A stretch of DNA of 64,000 nucleotides, taken from NCBI GenBank assembly GCA_004557855.1, contig SFFJ01000002.1, positions 46,209 through 110,208 on the forward strand, read 5' to 3'. Position 1 is the stretch's first letter. The number at the start of each line of letters is the position of its first letter. This stretch comes from Oscillospiraceae bacterium. Its GTDB lineage: Bacteria > Bacillota > Clostridia > Oscillospirales > Ruminococcaceae. The notes below the pieces were generated by a model. That model saw only the letters and a list, made by a program, of their open reading frames with translations. It was not told the origin of the DNA and did no database searches. A program made the position numbers and the translations under genes. This document shows, piece after piece, positions 39,486 to 47,596 of this stretch.

Positions 39486-39574
39486 GGGCGCCCGCAGGGC
39501 GGTTCGGCGCAGCCGAACCCGACGGGCGAAGCCCGTCGAAGCCGTCCGCAGGACGGCTTGCCCTGCGGGCGCCC
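39486..39574 (+). repeat. GNA-hairpin cluster 13
   Basis: Outer arms (39486-39500, 39560-39574) enclose hairpins with GCA, GAA and GCA loops. The arms equal those of cluster 1 at 7265, 32 kb away, while the inner stems differ. Confidence 0.88.
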
Positions 39575-39611
39575 ACCCAAGCCGCAGGCCCCTGCCCATA
39601 CGCAGGGCTTT

Positions 39612-39703
39612 GCGCCCCGCAGGGGCGGCTGCCCCGCCGCCGGGCGCAGCCCGGCGAGCCGCCCCGCAGGGGCGGCTGCCCGCCGCAGGCGGGTGCGGGG
39701 CGC
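39612..39703 (+). repeat. GNA-hairpin cluster 14
   Basis: Outer arms of ten bases (39612-39621, 39694-39703) enclose hairpins with GCA loops and a direct GCCCCGCAGGGGC repeat. It directly follows cluster 13. The interval 39397-39773 has no gene. Confidence 0.8.
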
Positions 39704-39773
39704 CCGGGCCGGCCCCTTGCGCAAAGAAAAACAGCCGGACAGCACTCTGCCGTCCGGCCTTGCTATTTCGGGC

Positions 39774-40331
39774 TTATTTCTGCACCCGGCGCTTCCATAC
39801 GGCCGCCAGCACCAGCCCGCCGACCGCCATGACGACGCCGATGACGCAGATGACCGCGGAGAAGATCAGCGGGAACCGGAAGGCGGCGGACATCCCGCCG
39901 AAAGCCCCCCAGCCGAAGGCGCCGTCTTGCACGGGGGCGAGGATGCTGCGAAAGCCGAACTGCGCCAGCAGCCCGACCAGCAGGACACCCAGCCCCTGCG
40001 CCGCCACGATGTAACCGGCGATATAGCCCTTTTCGCGGAACAGCCGCCCGATATGCCGCGGCAGATGGTCCAGCCATTCCGGGGCGGGGGCGGCCTGCCG
40101 TGCCGCTTCGCCGGGATGGACGGGGGAGGGCTCCTCCCTCCCCAGCAGCAGGGCGTCGGTGGTAACGCCCAGCACCTTTGCCAGTGCTATAATGCGCTCG
40201 GCATCGGGGGTGGCTTCGCCGGTCTCCCATTTGCTGACGGCCTGCCGGCTCACGCCCAGCTGCTCCGCCAGACCCTCCTGCGAATAGCCCGCTTTTTTGC
40301 GGTAGGATGCAATGCGTTCTCCCAGTGACAT
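39774..40331 (-). CDS. Xre-family regulator with two membrane helices
   Basis: This 185-residue protein has an N-terminal helix-turn-helix (SQEGLAEQLGVSRQAVSKWE, about 17-36). The C-terminal part has two or three helices (about 101-125 and 150-180). This build suggests a membrane-bound regulator that reacts to envelope state, but no target is visible. AAAGGAG precedes the ATG. It is a single gene between repeats. Confidence 0.9.
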   Translation of the reverse strand: MSLGERIASYRKKAGYSQEGLAEQLGVSRQAVSKWETGEATPDAERIIALAKVLGVTTDALLLGREEPSPVHPGEAARQAAPAPEWLDHLPRHIGRLFREKGYIAGYIVAAQGLGVLLVGLLAQFGFRSILAPVQDGAFGWGAFGGMSAAFRFPLIFSAVICVIGVVMAVGGLVLAAVWKRRVQK

Positions 40332-40486
40332 GGTTTTTCTCCTTTGCGATGAATGTTCTTTACGGCATTATCATACCGGAAAGAGGGGTGGCAGGCCACC
40401 ATCCTTTGTTGGATTTTCCGCAACCGGCGGTTGCAAACGGCATTTTCGCCCGAAAGGCAGCCCCCTGTGCGGCGGGCGCGCCGCAG

Positions 40487-40600
40487 CGGTGAGGGCTGCC
40501 CGGCGTGCAACGTCGGGTCAGCACGAATGAAGCGGAGGCCGCGCCCGCCGTAGCGGCGGGTCAGCACGAATGAAGCGGAGGGCGCGCCCGCCATGCCGGT
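40487..40600 (-). repeat. inverted copies of the 37-bp repeat and its module
   Basis: Two units of the CGTGCTGACCC-type repeat lie on the minus strand (about 40531-40600), preceded by the palindromic CGCGCCGCAGCGG module. They are the same modules as at 10198-10465, in opposite orientation. The stop codon of the Dabb gene lies 16 bases further on. Confidence 0.85.
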
Positions 40601-40615
40601 ACTCACAGGGGGCGC

Positions 40616-40900
40616 TCACACCTCAAAATCAAACCCCGCACGCTCCGCCATCACCTCATGCACAAAGTCGGAGGCCGCCACGTGCAGCGGGTGCTTTTTA
40701 TAGGCTTGCAGCGCCGCCGGGTCGTCAAAATCCGCCGTCAGGCAGACGTCATACTGGTGGGTGTTGCAGTCCCGGTCGATGCGCAGCCCGTGCAGCCCCT
40801 CGATTTTGCCGTTTAAGCCCTCCAGCTTTTCCTTCATGGTGCGGGCGTTCTGCTCCTTGTCCTGCTCCTTCAGCCGGTACAGTACAATGTGTCGTATCAT
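40616..40900 (-). CDS. Dabb family (stress-responsive A/B barrel) protein
   Basis: This 94-residue single-domain protein begins MIRHIVLYRLKE and ends with the typical YKKHPLHVAASDFVHEV. The Dabb fold is a dimeric ferredoxin-like barrel; members range from stress proteins to small enzymes, so no reaction is assigned. AAAGGAAG precedes the ATG and a promoter lies at 40924-40953. Confidence 0.92.
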   Translation of the reverse strand: MIRHIVLYRLKEQDKEQNARTMKEKLEGLNGKIEGLHGLRIDRDCNTHQYDVCLTADFDDPAALQAYKKHPLHVAASDFVHEVMAERAGFDFEV

Positions 40901-40923
40901 AAAAGCACTTCCTTTCTTCCCAC

Positions 40924-40953
40924 AGTATAGCCGCCGCCCGGTGATACCGTCAA
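40924..40953 (-). promoter_or_regulatory. promoter of the Dabb gene
   Basis: On the minus strand TTGACG (40948-40953) and TATACT (40924-40929) are 18 bases apart. Confidence 0.7.
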
Positions 40954-41000
40954 GCCCCGGCGCATACAAATAACCGAGAACCGCAAAGGGGGCAGGGAAT

Positions 41001-41864
41001 ATGGCATGGTGGAAACGGGTTTTGGTGATGGCGCTGGCGGCCGCGCTGCTGCTGGGGGCGGTGTGGTGGGGCAGCGGGCGCATTTTACCGGCCATGCGGC
41101 AGCTTGCCGCCCCCAAGGAACAGCGGCTGGCGGTGCTGATGTACCACGGCGTCCATTCCGACCCCCAAAAGGCGGGGGACTATGTCATCACCCCGCAGGC
41201 GCTGGAGCAGGACCTGTGCTTTTTGCAGGGGCAGGGCTGCCATACCGTCACCATGAGGGAGGTCATCGCCTATGTGCGGGACGGCGCCCCGCTGCCGGAA
41301 AAGCCGGTCATGCTCACCTTTGATGACGGCTACTATAATAATTACCTGAATGCCTACCCGCTGCTGCAAAAATACGGTATGAAGGCCGTCCTCTCCATCA
41401 TCGTGGGGGAGACCGATAAATACAGCAGCCTGGATGAGAATAAGGAAAGCTATTCCCATGTGACATGGGATATGGTGAACGAGATGCGGGAAAGCGGGCT
41501 GGTGGAGATCCAGAACCACACCTACAACCTGCACAAAACCGGTGCGCCCCGCCGGGGTGCCGCCCAGCGCCGGGACGAAACCACCGAGCAGTATTTTGCC
41601 GCCGTGGGCGCCGACCTGCAAAAGGCACAGGACCGCATCGAAGAGATGACCGGCTGCCGCCCCGATACCTTTACCTATCCCTTCGGCTCGTACAGCCGCC
41701 ACAGCCAGCAGCTTTTGGAGCAGCTTGGCTTTGCGGCATCCCTGGGGGTGGAGGGTAAGCCCTGCCTGCTGACCCGTGACCCCGCCTGTCTCATCCGCAT
41801 CCCGCGGTACACCCGCACCAGCCAAAAATCCGCCGAGGAGCTGCTTTCCCGTTTTTGGGATTGA
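41001..41864 (+). CDS. polysaccharide deacetylase (NodB-type)
   Basis: This 287-residue protein has an N-terminal membrane helix (about 5-26), so the enzyme faces outside. The NodB domain starts at AVLMYHGV and has TFDDGY (about 110-115) with the catalytic Asp pair. HTYNLH (about 173-178) supplies the metal histidines and TYPFGSYS is the later motif. It should remove acetyl groups from peptidoglycan or another glycan. GGCAGGGA serves as Shine-Dalgarno. It is a single gene. Confidence 0.93.
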   Translation: MAWWKRVLVMALAAALLLGAVWWGSGRILPAMRQLAAPKEQRLAVLMYHGVHSDPQKAGDYVITPQALEQDLCFLQGQGCHTVTMREVIAYVRDGAPLPEKPVMLTFDDGYYNNYLNAYPLLQKYGMKAVLSIIVGETDKYSSLDENKESYSHVTWDMVNEMRESGLVEIQNHTYNLHKTGAPRRGAAQRRDETTEQYFAAVGADLQKAQDRIEEMTGCRPDTFTYPFGSYSRHSQQLLEQLGFAASLGVEGKPCLLTRDPACLIRIPRYTRTSQKSAEELLSRFWD

Positions 41865-41881
41865 GCAGGGGGAAAAGGGGC

Positions 41882-41957
41882 GGCGCAGCGCGCGCCCTGC
41901 GGGCGCGCTCCCCGCGGCTTCGCCGCGGGGAGCCGGACTTCGTCCGGCGGCTGCGCC
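41882..41957 (-). repeat. GNA-hairpin cluster 15
   Basis: Short outer arms (41882-41889, 41950-41957) enclose three hairpins with TGC, TTC and TTC loops (GCA, GAA, GAA on the minus strand). It starts 18 bases after the deacetylase stop and may serve as its terminator region. Confidence 0.82.
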
Positions 41958-42021
41958 GCCCCCACCGGCCGCACAAGCCCGCCGGCTCTGCTCTTCGCTA
42001 ACCCCGTGCAGACCCCGCACA

Positions 42022-42115
42022 CCGGCCCGCAGGGCGCCCCGGCGCAGCCGGGGCTGCGGGGCGGCCGCAGGCCGCCCCGCTACGGCCGCCGCAGGCGGCC
42101 GGCCCTGCGGGCCGG
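42022..42115 (+). repeat. GNA-hairpin cluster 16
   Basis: Outer 14-base arms (42022-42035, 42102-42115) enclose three hairpins, all with GCA loops. A GTGCAG head lies at about 42006. The interval 41865-42141 holds clusters 15 and 16 only. Confidence 0.88.
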
Positions 42116-42141
42116 CCCTCCCCGCAAACCTGCTCTCCCCC

Positions 42142-42193
42142 TTGAAAAAACCTCCTTTTGGTGTATAATAGACACCAGTAAAACCAAAGGAGG
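42142..42193 (+). promoter_or_regulatory. promoter of the PfkB-family gene with inverted repeats
   Basis: TTGAAA (42142-42147) and TATAAT (42164-42169) are 16 bases apart. GGTGT and ACACC flank the -10 box as a palindrome. CCTCCTTTTGGT (42151-42162) is complementary to the Shine-Dalgarno stretch ACCAAAGGAGG (42183-42193) except for one extra base. A regulator site across the promoter is possible. Confidence 0.6.
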
Positions 42194-42201
42194 ATACCGC
42201 C

Positions 42202-43185
42202 TTGCCTAAAGAGATCGTCGGTATCGGCGCAGCCAATGTGGATATCATGGGCGAAAGCGCCGCCAGACTGGTCATGGAGGACAGCAACCCCGGCACCCTT
42301 TCGGTATCGGTCGGGGGCGTCACCCGCAATGTCTGTGAAAATCTGGCCCGGTTGGGGCTGCCCGTCCGCCTGATCACCACGGTGGGGGAGGATATGTACG
42401 GCGAAATGATCCGCTCGTGGTGCCAAAGCTGCGGCATCATCACCGGGAGCTTTGTCACCCTGCCGGGGAAAAACAGCTCCTCTTATGTCTCCATCCACCG
42501 CAATGACGGCGAAATGGCCGTCGCCATCAGCGATATGCGCATCATCCAGGACCTGACCCCGGCACGGCTGGAGCCGATGCGGGACAAGCTGGAAAATGCG
42601 GGCGCCATCGTGGTGGATGGCTGCCTGCCGCAGGAAACGATGCGCTATATCATCCGCACCTACGGGGCCCGCGTCCCCGTCTTTGCCGACCCCGTTTCCA
42701 CCGCCTACGCCCGCCGGCTGCGCCCGGTGATGCGGGGCATCGATACCATCAAGCCCAACCGCCTGGAGGCCGAGATCCTCTCCGGGCGTACCATCCGCTG
42801 CGAGGCCGACTATTTCCGTGCGGCGGAGGGCATCCTGGCGCAGGGGGTGCGCCGGGTCATCATCAGCGCAGGCTCCCGCGGGTGCTACTATGCCGATAAC
42901 ATGGGCCAGCGGCTGTGGGGGCGTACCCGTCCGCTGCAGCAGGTGGAAAATGCCACCGGCGCGGGCGACAGCTTCATGGCGGGGCTGGTGTACAGTATGC
43001 AGCAGCACTACTGGCTGGGCGATACCATCGATTTTGCCATGGGGGCGGCGCTGGCGGCGCTGCAATCCCGCACCACCATCAATCCCGATATCAGCCCGGA
43101 GCTGTGCCGGCGGCTGGTGCAGGAGCAAAAGCGTCCCCGGATGCAGCTGACCCCCGCCGGAACGGGCAGCAAGCAGCAGCCGTAA
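42202..43185 (+). CDS. PfkB/ribokinase-family sugar or nucleoside kinase
   Basis: This 327-residue kinase has GGVTRNVCENLARLG (38-52), the substrate-binding start of the family, and the catalytic NATGAGDSFMAGL (about 250-262). The N-terminus VGIGAANVDIMG and the GGVTRN variant are typical of the pseudouridine kinase branch, but no psuG neighbour is present, so the substrate stays open. It starts with TTG after AAAGGAGG. It is monocistronic. Confidence 0.92.
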   Translation: MPKEIVGIGAANVDIMGESAARLVMEDSNPGTLSVSVGGVTRNVCENLARLGLPVRLITTVGEDMYGEMIRSWCQSCGIITGSFVTLPGKNSSSYVSIHRNDGEMAVAISDMRIIQDLTPARLEPMRDKLENAGAIVVDGCLPQETMRYIIRTYGARVPVFADPVSTAYARRLRPVMRGIDTIKPNRLEAEILSGRTIRCEADYFRAAEGILAQGVRRVIISAGSRGCYYADNMGQRLWGRTRPLQQVENATGAGDSFMAGLVYSMQQHYWLGDTIDFAMGAALAALQSRTTINPDISPELCRRLVQEQKRPRMQLTPAGTGSKQQP

Positions 43186-43242
43186 GATACTACTTTTGTG
43201 ATGGATGCGGCCGGAAAACATCAAAAACAGGAACCATTCTTT

Positions 43243-43275
43243 AGCGGTATGTGTAAAAAGCATACCGCTTTCTCT
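43243..43275 (+). terminator. terminator of the PfkB-family gene
   Basis: AGCGGTATG and CATACCGCT pair around a nine-base loop, followed by TTCTCT. Confidence 0.75.
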
Positions 43276-43371
43276 ATGCAATTTTGTCATTTTGCTGCTT
43301 GCATTAACTATACTAAAATGGTATAGTATAGACAGCAGGGAATAAGAACAAAACATTTCCGGAATAATCTT

Positions 43372-43389
43372 TTGTTAAACTATTGACAA
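43372..43389 (+). promoter_or_regulatory. predicted Rex operator on the pflB promoter
   Basis: TTGTTAAACTATTGACAA matches the clostridial Rex consensus TTGTTAA-N4-TTAACAA with one mismatch. It covers the -35 box, so binding by Rex would shut off pflB; Rex is released when NADH is high. Confidence 0.65.
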
Positions 43390-43411
43390 CCTGTGAAAAG
43401 TAGAATACAAT
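43383..43411 (+). promoter_or_regulatory. promoter of pflBA
   Basis: TTGACA (43383-43388) and TACAAT (43406-43411) have 17-base spacing. The leader is about 118 bases. A palindrome, ACTATAC-N7-GTATAGT, lies upstream at about 43308-43328. Confidence 0.85.
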
Positions 43412-43536
43412 AAGCATGACAAAAAAGGTAATGCCTGTGTACAGTCCACAAGCCCTGTTAAAAATGTTTGCAGGAAACGGACAGGCACGGCAAAGGCCCG
43501 AACCATATGAGAAAATGAACTGGGAGGTAACGAACT

Positions 43537-45765
43537 ATGCGTAACGAATGGAAAGAATTTAAGCCCGGCCGCTGGGTAGATGAGGTCGATGTTCGTGATT
43601 TTATCATGAATAACTACACCCCCTACGATGGCGATGACAGCTTCCTGCAGGGCCCCACTGCCGATACCACCGCACTGTGGCAGCAGGTTCTGGAGCTCTC
43701 CAAGAAGGAGCGCGAGGCAGGCGGCGTGCTGGATATGGACACCAAGGTCGTATCCACCATCTTGAGCCACGGCCCCGGCTACCTCGATAAGGACAAGGAG
43801 ACCATCGTCGGCTTCCAGACCGATAAGCCCTTCAAGCGTGCCCTCATGCCCTACGGCGGCATCCGCATGGCAAAGCAGGCCTGCGAGGATAACGGCTACC
43901 ACCTCGATCCCGAGATCGAAGAATTCTTCACCACCCACCGCAAGACCCACAATGCCGGCGTATTTGATGCCTACACCCCCGAGATGCGTGCCTGCCGCAA
44001 CAGCCACGTCATCACCGGTCTGCCCGATGCCTACGGCCGCGGCCGCATCATCGGCGACTACCGCCGTGTTGCCCTGTACGGTGTGGACCGTCTGATCGAG
44101 GACAAGGAATTCCAGAAATCCACCACCCCCTCCGTCATGCTGGCCGATGTCATCCGTGACCGTGAGGAGCTTTCCGAGCAGATCCGTGCCCTGAAGGAGC
44201 TCAAGGCGATGGCCGGCATCTACGGCTGCGATATCTCCAAGCCCGCCACCAACGTCAAGGAAGCCATCCAGGCCGTCTATTTTGCCTATCTTGCCGCCGT
44301 GAAGCAGCAGAACGGCGCCGCCATGAGCCTTGGCCGCACCTCCACCTTCCTCGATATCTATGCCGAGCGTGACCTGCGCAACGGCGTATTCACCGAGCAG
44401 GAGATCCAGGAGTTCGTTGACCACTTCGTAATGAAGCTGCGCCTGGTCAAGTTCGCCCGTACCCCCGATTACAACAATATCTTCGCCGGCGATCCCACCT
44501 GGGTCACCGAGAGCCTGGGCGGCATGAGCACCGACGGCCGTCACATGGTTACCAAGATGAGCTACCGTTATCTGCACACCCTGGATAACCTCGGCGCTTC
44601 CCCCGAGCCCAACCTGACCGTACTGTGGAGCCACAACCTGCCCGAGAACTGGAAGAAGTACTGTGCCGAGATCTCCATCAAGCACTCTGCCATCCAGTAC
44701 GAGAACGATGACGTCATGCGTCCCGTTCACGGCGATGACTACGGCATTGCCTGCTGCGTATCCTCCATGCGGATCGGCAAGGAGATGCAGTTCTTCGGCG
44801 CCCGTGCCAACCTGGCCAAGTGTCTGCTGTATGCCATCAACGGCGGCGTGGATGAGATGAACGGCCATCAGATCGGCCCGAAGTACCGTCCCATCACCTC
44901 CGAGTACCTCGACTATGATGAGGTCATGGAGAAGTATATGGATATGATGAAGTGGCTGGCCGGCGTTTATGTCAATGCCCTTAACATCATCCACTACATG
45001 CACGATAAGTACTGCTATGAGTCCCTGGAAATGGCGCTGCATGATAAGGAAGTCACCCGCTGGTTCGCTACCGGCATCGCCGGCTTCTCCGTAGTGGCCG
45101 ATTCCCTCTCCGCCATCAAGTATGCCAAGGTCAAGGTCATCCGCAACGAGCAGGGCCTGGCCGTTGACTACGAGGTCGAGGGCGACTATCCCAAGTACGG
45201 CAACGATGATGACCGTGTAGACGAGATCGCCAAGGACATCCTGCACCGCTTCATCAACTACATCCGTGAGTATCCCACCTACCGTAACGGTATCCATACC
45301 ACCTCTATCCTTACCATCACCTCCAACGTAAGCTATGGTAAGAATACCGGTTCCACCCCCGACGGCCGTAAGGTCGGCGAGCCCTTCGCCCCCGGTGCCA
45401 ACCCCATGCACGGCCGTGACAGCCACGGTGCCGTTGCTTCCCTGGCTTCCGTTGCGAAGATCCCCTTCATGGATTCCCAGGACGGTATCTCCAATACCTT
45501 CTCCATCGTTCCCGACGCCCTCGGCAAGAACGATGAGCAGCGTGTTGAAAACCTCGTCGGGCTGATGGACGGCTACTTCGGCAAGAACGCCCATCACCTC
45601 AACGTCAACGTGCTGAACCGTGAGACCCTGCTGGATGCCCAGGCTCATCCCGAGCTGTATCCGCAGCTGACCATCCGTGTCTCCGGCTACGCCGTAAACT
45701 TCATCAAGCTGACCCGTGCCCAGCAGGATGAGGTCATCTCCCGTACCTTCCACGAGAGAATGTGA
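43537..45765 (+). CDS. pflB: formate C-acetyltransferase (pyruvate formate-lyase)
   Basis: This 742-residue glycyl-radical enzyme splits pyruvate with CoA into acetyl-CoA and formate. The catalytic cysteine pair is C406-C407 in ACCVSSMRIG. The radical glycine is G717 in RVSGYAVNF close to the C-terminus. GGGAGG precedes the ATG. Codon use leans to CGT and GGT more than in its neighbours, consistent with high expression. The activase gene follows with a one-base overlap. Confidence 0.98.
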   Translation: MRNEWKEFKPGRWVDEVDVRDFIMNNYTPYDGDDSFLQGPTADTTALWQQVLELSKKEREAGGVLDMDTKVVSTILSHGPGYLDKDKETIVGFQTDKPFKRALMPYGGIRMAKQACEDNGYHLDPEIEEFFTTHRKTHNAGVFDAYTPEMRACRNSHVITGLPDAYGRGRIIGDYRRVALYGVDRLIEDKEFQKSTTPSVMLADVIRDREELSEQIRALKELKAMAGIYGCDISKPATNVKEAIQAVYFAYLAAVKQQNGAAMSLGRTSTFLDIYAERDLRNGVFTEQEIQEFVDHFVMKLRLVKFARTPDYNNIFAGDPTWVTESLGGMSTDGRHMVTKMSYRYLHTLDNLGASPEPNLTVLWSHNLPENWKKYCAEISIKHSAIQYENDDVMRPVHGDDYGIACCVSSMRIGKEMQFFGARANLAKCLLYAINGGVDEMNGHQIGPKYRPITSEYLDYDEVMEKYMDMMKWLAGVYVNALNIIHYMHDKYCYESLEMALHDKEVTRWFATGIAGFSVVADSLSAIKYAKVKVIRNEQGLAVDYEVEGDYPKYGNDDDRVDEIAKDILHRFINYIREYPTYRNGIHTTSILTITSNVSYGKNTGSTPDGRKVGEPFAPGANPMHGRDSHGAVASLASVAKIPFMDSQDGISNTFSIVPDALGKNDEQRVENLVGLMDGYFGKNAHHLNVNVLNRETLLDAQAHPELYPQLTIRVSGYAVNFIKLTRAQQDEVISRTFHERM

Positions 45766-46505
45766 TGGCGATGACCGAGCTTACCGGACGCATCCATTCC
45801 CTTGAAAGCTTTGGCACTGTGGACGGCCCCGGCATCCGCTATGTGGTGTTTTTCCAGGGCTGTCCCATGCGGTGCCTTTACTGCCACAATCCCGATACCT
45901 GGGAGATGGCGGGCGGCACCGAAATGACCGCCGATGAGATCATCGAAAAGATCACCCGCAACCGGGAGTTCTACTCCTCCGGCGGGATCACCGCCACCGG
46001 CGGCGAGCCGATGCTGCAGATTGATTTTCTCACCGAGCTGTTCACCAAAGCCAAGCAGAACGGGATCCGCACGGCACTGGATACCTGCGGCATCCTGTTC
46101 GACCCCGACCATACCGAAAAAACAGATAAGCTGATGGCCGTCACCGACCTTGTCCTTCTCGATATCAAGCATATGTTTGATGAGGAGCACAAAAAGCTGA
46201 CCGGCCACAGCAATGCACGGGTCTTCGCCTTTGCGGAGTATCTTAAAAAGATCGGTAAACCGGTATGGATCCGCCATGTCGTGGTGCCGGGCATCACCTT
46301 CCGAAGGGAAGAACTGCTGGCACTCGGACGCTACCTCAAGACGCTGACCAATATGGAAAAGCTGGAGGTGCTGCCTTACCATTCCATGGGCAAGGTGAAG
46401 TACGACAGCCTGGGGATCGAATATCCCCTGCTGAATACCCCCCAGCTGACCAAGGCGGAAGCCGCCGAGGCCGAAGCGATCATCCGAGAAGGCATGGCCG
46501 AATAA
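45765..46505 (+). CDS. pflA: pyruvate formate-lyase activating enzyme
   Basis: This 246-residue radical SAM enzyme installs the glycyl radical on PflB. The cluster motif is CPMRCLYC (about 31-38), with TGGEPML for SAM binding and HMFDEEHKKLTGH typical of PFL activases. Its ATG shares a base with the pflB stop (TGATG), so translation is coupled; no strong Shine-Dalgarno is seen. A terminator follows. Confidence 0.97.
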   Translation: MAMTELTGRIHSLESFGTVDGPGIRYVVFFQGCPMRCLYCHNPDTWEMAGGTEMTADEIIEKITRNREFYSSGGITATGGEPMLQIDFLTELFTKAKQNGIRTALDTCGILFDPDHTEKTDKLMAVTDLVLLDIKHMFDEEHKKLTGHSNARVFAFAEYLKKIGKPVWIRHVVVPGITFRREELLALGRYLKTLTNMEKLEVLPYHSMGKVKYDSLGIEYPLLNTPQLTKAEAAEAEAIIREGMAE

Positions 46506-46546
46506 TACAGCCTTCCTCTTTATTCTTCTTTCATTTTCTCTCTAAA

Positions 46547-46585
46547 CGAAAAGGCCCTCTGCCATACGCAGGGGGTCTTTTCGTT
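46547..46585 (+). terminator. bidirectional terminator between pflA and the COG2426 gene
   Basis: ACGAAAAGGCCCTCTGC and GCAGGGGGTCTTTTCGT form a long stem with A-runs and T-runs on both sides. Confidence 0.88.
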
Positions 46586-46600
46586 ATGCCGCCGTAATAT

Positions 46601-47059
46601 TTACGCCAGTGCGGTGAACAGCCCATAGGCGATACCACCGGTGATGAAGCCGCTGACCAGTACCCCGGCCGCGATGATCAGCACCGCAGGGAGCAGCCGC
46701 ATCCGCAGCACCGCCGCCACAAGGGAACCGGTCCATGCTCCGGTGCCGGGCAGCGGGATGGCCACCAGAATGAACAGCCCCCACTTTTCGTACTGCCCGA
46801 TCTCCGCCGCTTTTGCGTCCGCCCGGCGGATGAGCCCCCCGAAGAACCCGCCGATGCGGGGCAGGGTGGACAGCTTCTGCAAAACCGTTTTGGCGAATAG
46901 GATGAGAAACGGTACCGGCAGCAGGTTGCCCAGCACGCAGATGAGATACACCGGCCAGAAGGGCAGCCCCATCGCCGCCCCCGCCGGAATGCCGCCCCGC
47001 AGCTCCACAATGGGCAGCATAGAGATGCAGAACAGATAAAACCACTTGTTTTCGAACAT
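46601..47059 (-). CDS. COG2426-type small membrane protein (Sm_multidrug_ex family)
   Basis: This 152-residue protein has about four helices. Its motifs ELRGGIPAGAAMGLP (about 19-33) and AIPLPGTGAWTGSLVA (about 101-116) define the family. The family is named for a proposed link to small multidrug export, but no transport has been shown that I know of. AAAGGAG lies 11 bases before the ATG. It converges on pflA. Confidence 0.88.
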   Translation of the reverse strand: MFENKWFYLFCISMLPIVELRGGIPAGAAMGLPFWPVYLICVLGNLLPVPFLILFAKTVLQKLSTLPRIGGFFGGLIRRADAKAAEIGQYEKWGLFILVAIPLPGTGAWTGSLVAAVLRMRLLPAVLIIAAGVLVSGFITGGIAYGLFTALA

Positions 47060-47107
47060 CGCCTGCCGGCTCCTTTCCTGTGATTGTTTGCGCTTGCCGC
47101 GGGCAAC

Positions 47108-47196
47108 CGGGCCGCAGGCCCGGCGGCTCTGCCGCCGAAGCGGGCTCCGCCCGCTTGCCCGCCGCCCCGGGGGGGCGGCGGGCGGCCTGCGGCCCG
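47108..47196 (-). repeat. GNA-hairpin cluster 17
   Basis: Outer arms (47108-47120, 47184-47196) enclose hairpins with TCT and TCC loops and a third with a longer CCGGGGG loop. It is one of the less regular copies. Confidence 0.78.
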
Positions 47197-47247
47197 CACA
47201 TACCTCGGGCCCTCCCCCGCCGCAGGCCCGCAAAAGCCCCGGGGACC

Positions 47248-47328
47248 GGGGCGCAGCCCGGCCGCCCGCAGGGCGGCCACGGCGGGCGGAGCCCGCCGCC
47301 TCCGGCGGAGCCGGAGGGGCTGCGCCCC
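47248..47328 (+). repeat. GNA-hairpin cluster 18
   Basis: Outer arms (47248-47259, 47317-47328) enclose hairpins with GCA, GGA and GGA loops. A TTTGTGCAGAGGAGG head lies on the minus strand side. From 47345 to 47430 the sequence is rich in alternating GC/CACG steps, with no gene. Confidence 0.85.
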
Positions 47329-47463
47329 TCCTCTGCACAAACCCGCAAGCCTACCTATTTATCCTCGCGTGCACGCGCGCGCATACGGGCGCGCACCGCA
47401 CACGCCCGCACGCCCGCGCACAGGCGGGGAAAGCCCCGCCGTTTTTTCCATTATAGCACGGGG

Positions 47464-47490
47464 TTAGCACTCTGCAACGGCGACTGCGAA
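47464..47490 (+). promoter_or_regulatory. degenerate second CIRCE element
   Basis: TTAGCACTC-N9-GACTGCGAA keeps the left half exactly and seven of nine bases of the right half. It lies about 55 bases before the -35 box. Confidence 0.5.
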
Positions 47491-47518
47491 AAAAGTTGTA
47501 AATTATTTGTGAACCCTA

Positions 47519-47546
47519 TTGACAACGCCGAAAAAGTGAGTACAAT
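47519..47546 (+). promoter_or_regulatory. promoter of the hrcA operon
   Basis: TTGACA (47519-47524) and TACAAT (47541-47546) are 16 bases apart. Confidence 0.85.
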
Positions 47547-47554
47547 AATAATCG

Positions 47555-47581
47555 TTAGCACTCGAAGCGAGTGAGTGCTAA
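47555..47581 (+). promoter_or_regulatory. CIRCE operator
   Basis: TTAGCACTC-N9-GAGTGCTAA is a perfect match to CIRCE, placed at the transcription start and just before the hrcA Shine-Dalgarno. HrcA should bind it and repress the operon until heat stress. Confidence 0.97.
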
Positions 47582-47596
47582 AAAGGAGGGAGCAAC

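Noticed and set aside
47345..47430. Alternating CGCGCA-type stretch as a regulatory Z-DNA site
   Set aside because: It is short and lies in a gene-free GC-rich gap; nothing beyond base pattern supports a role.
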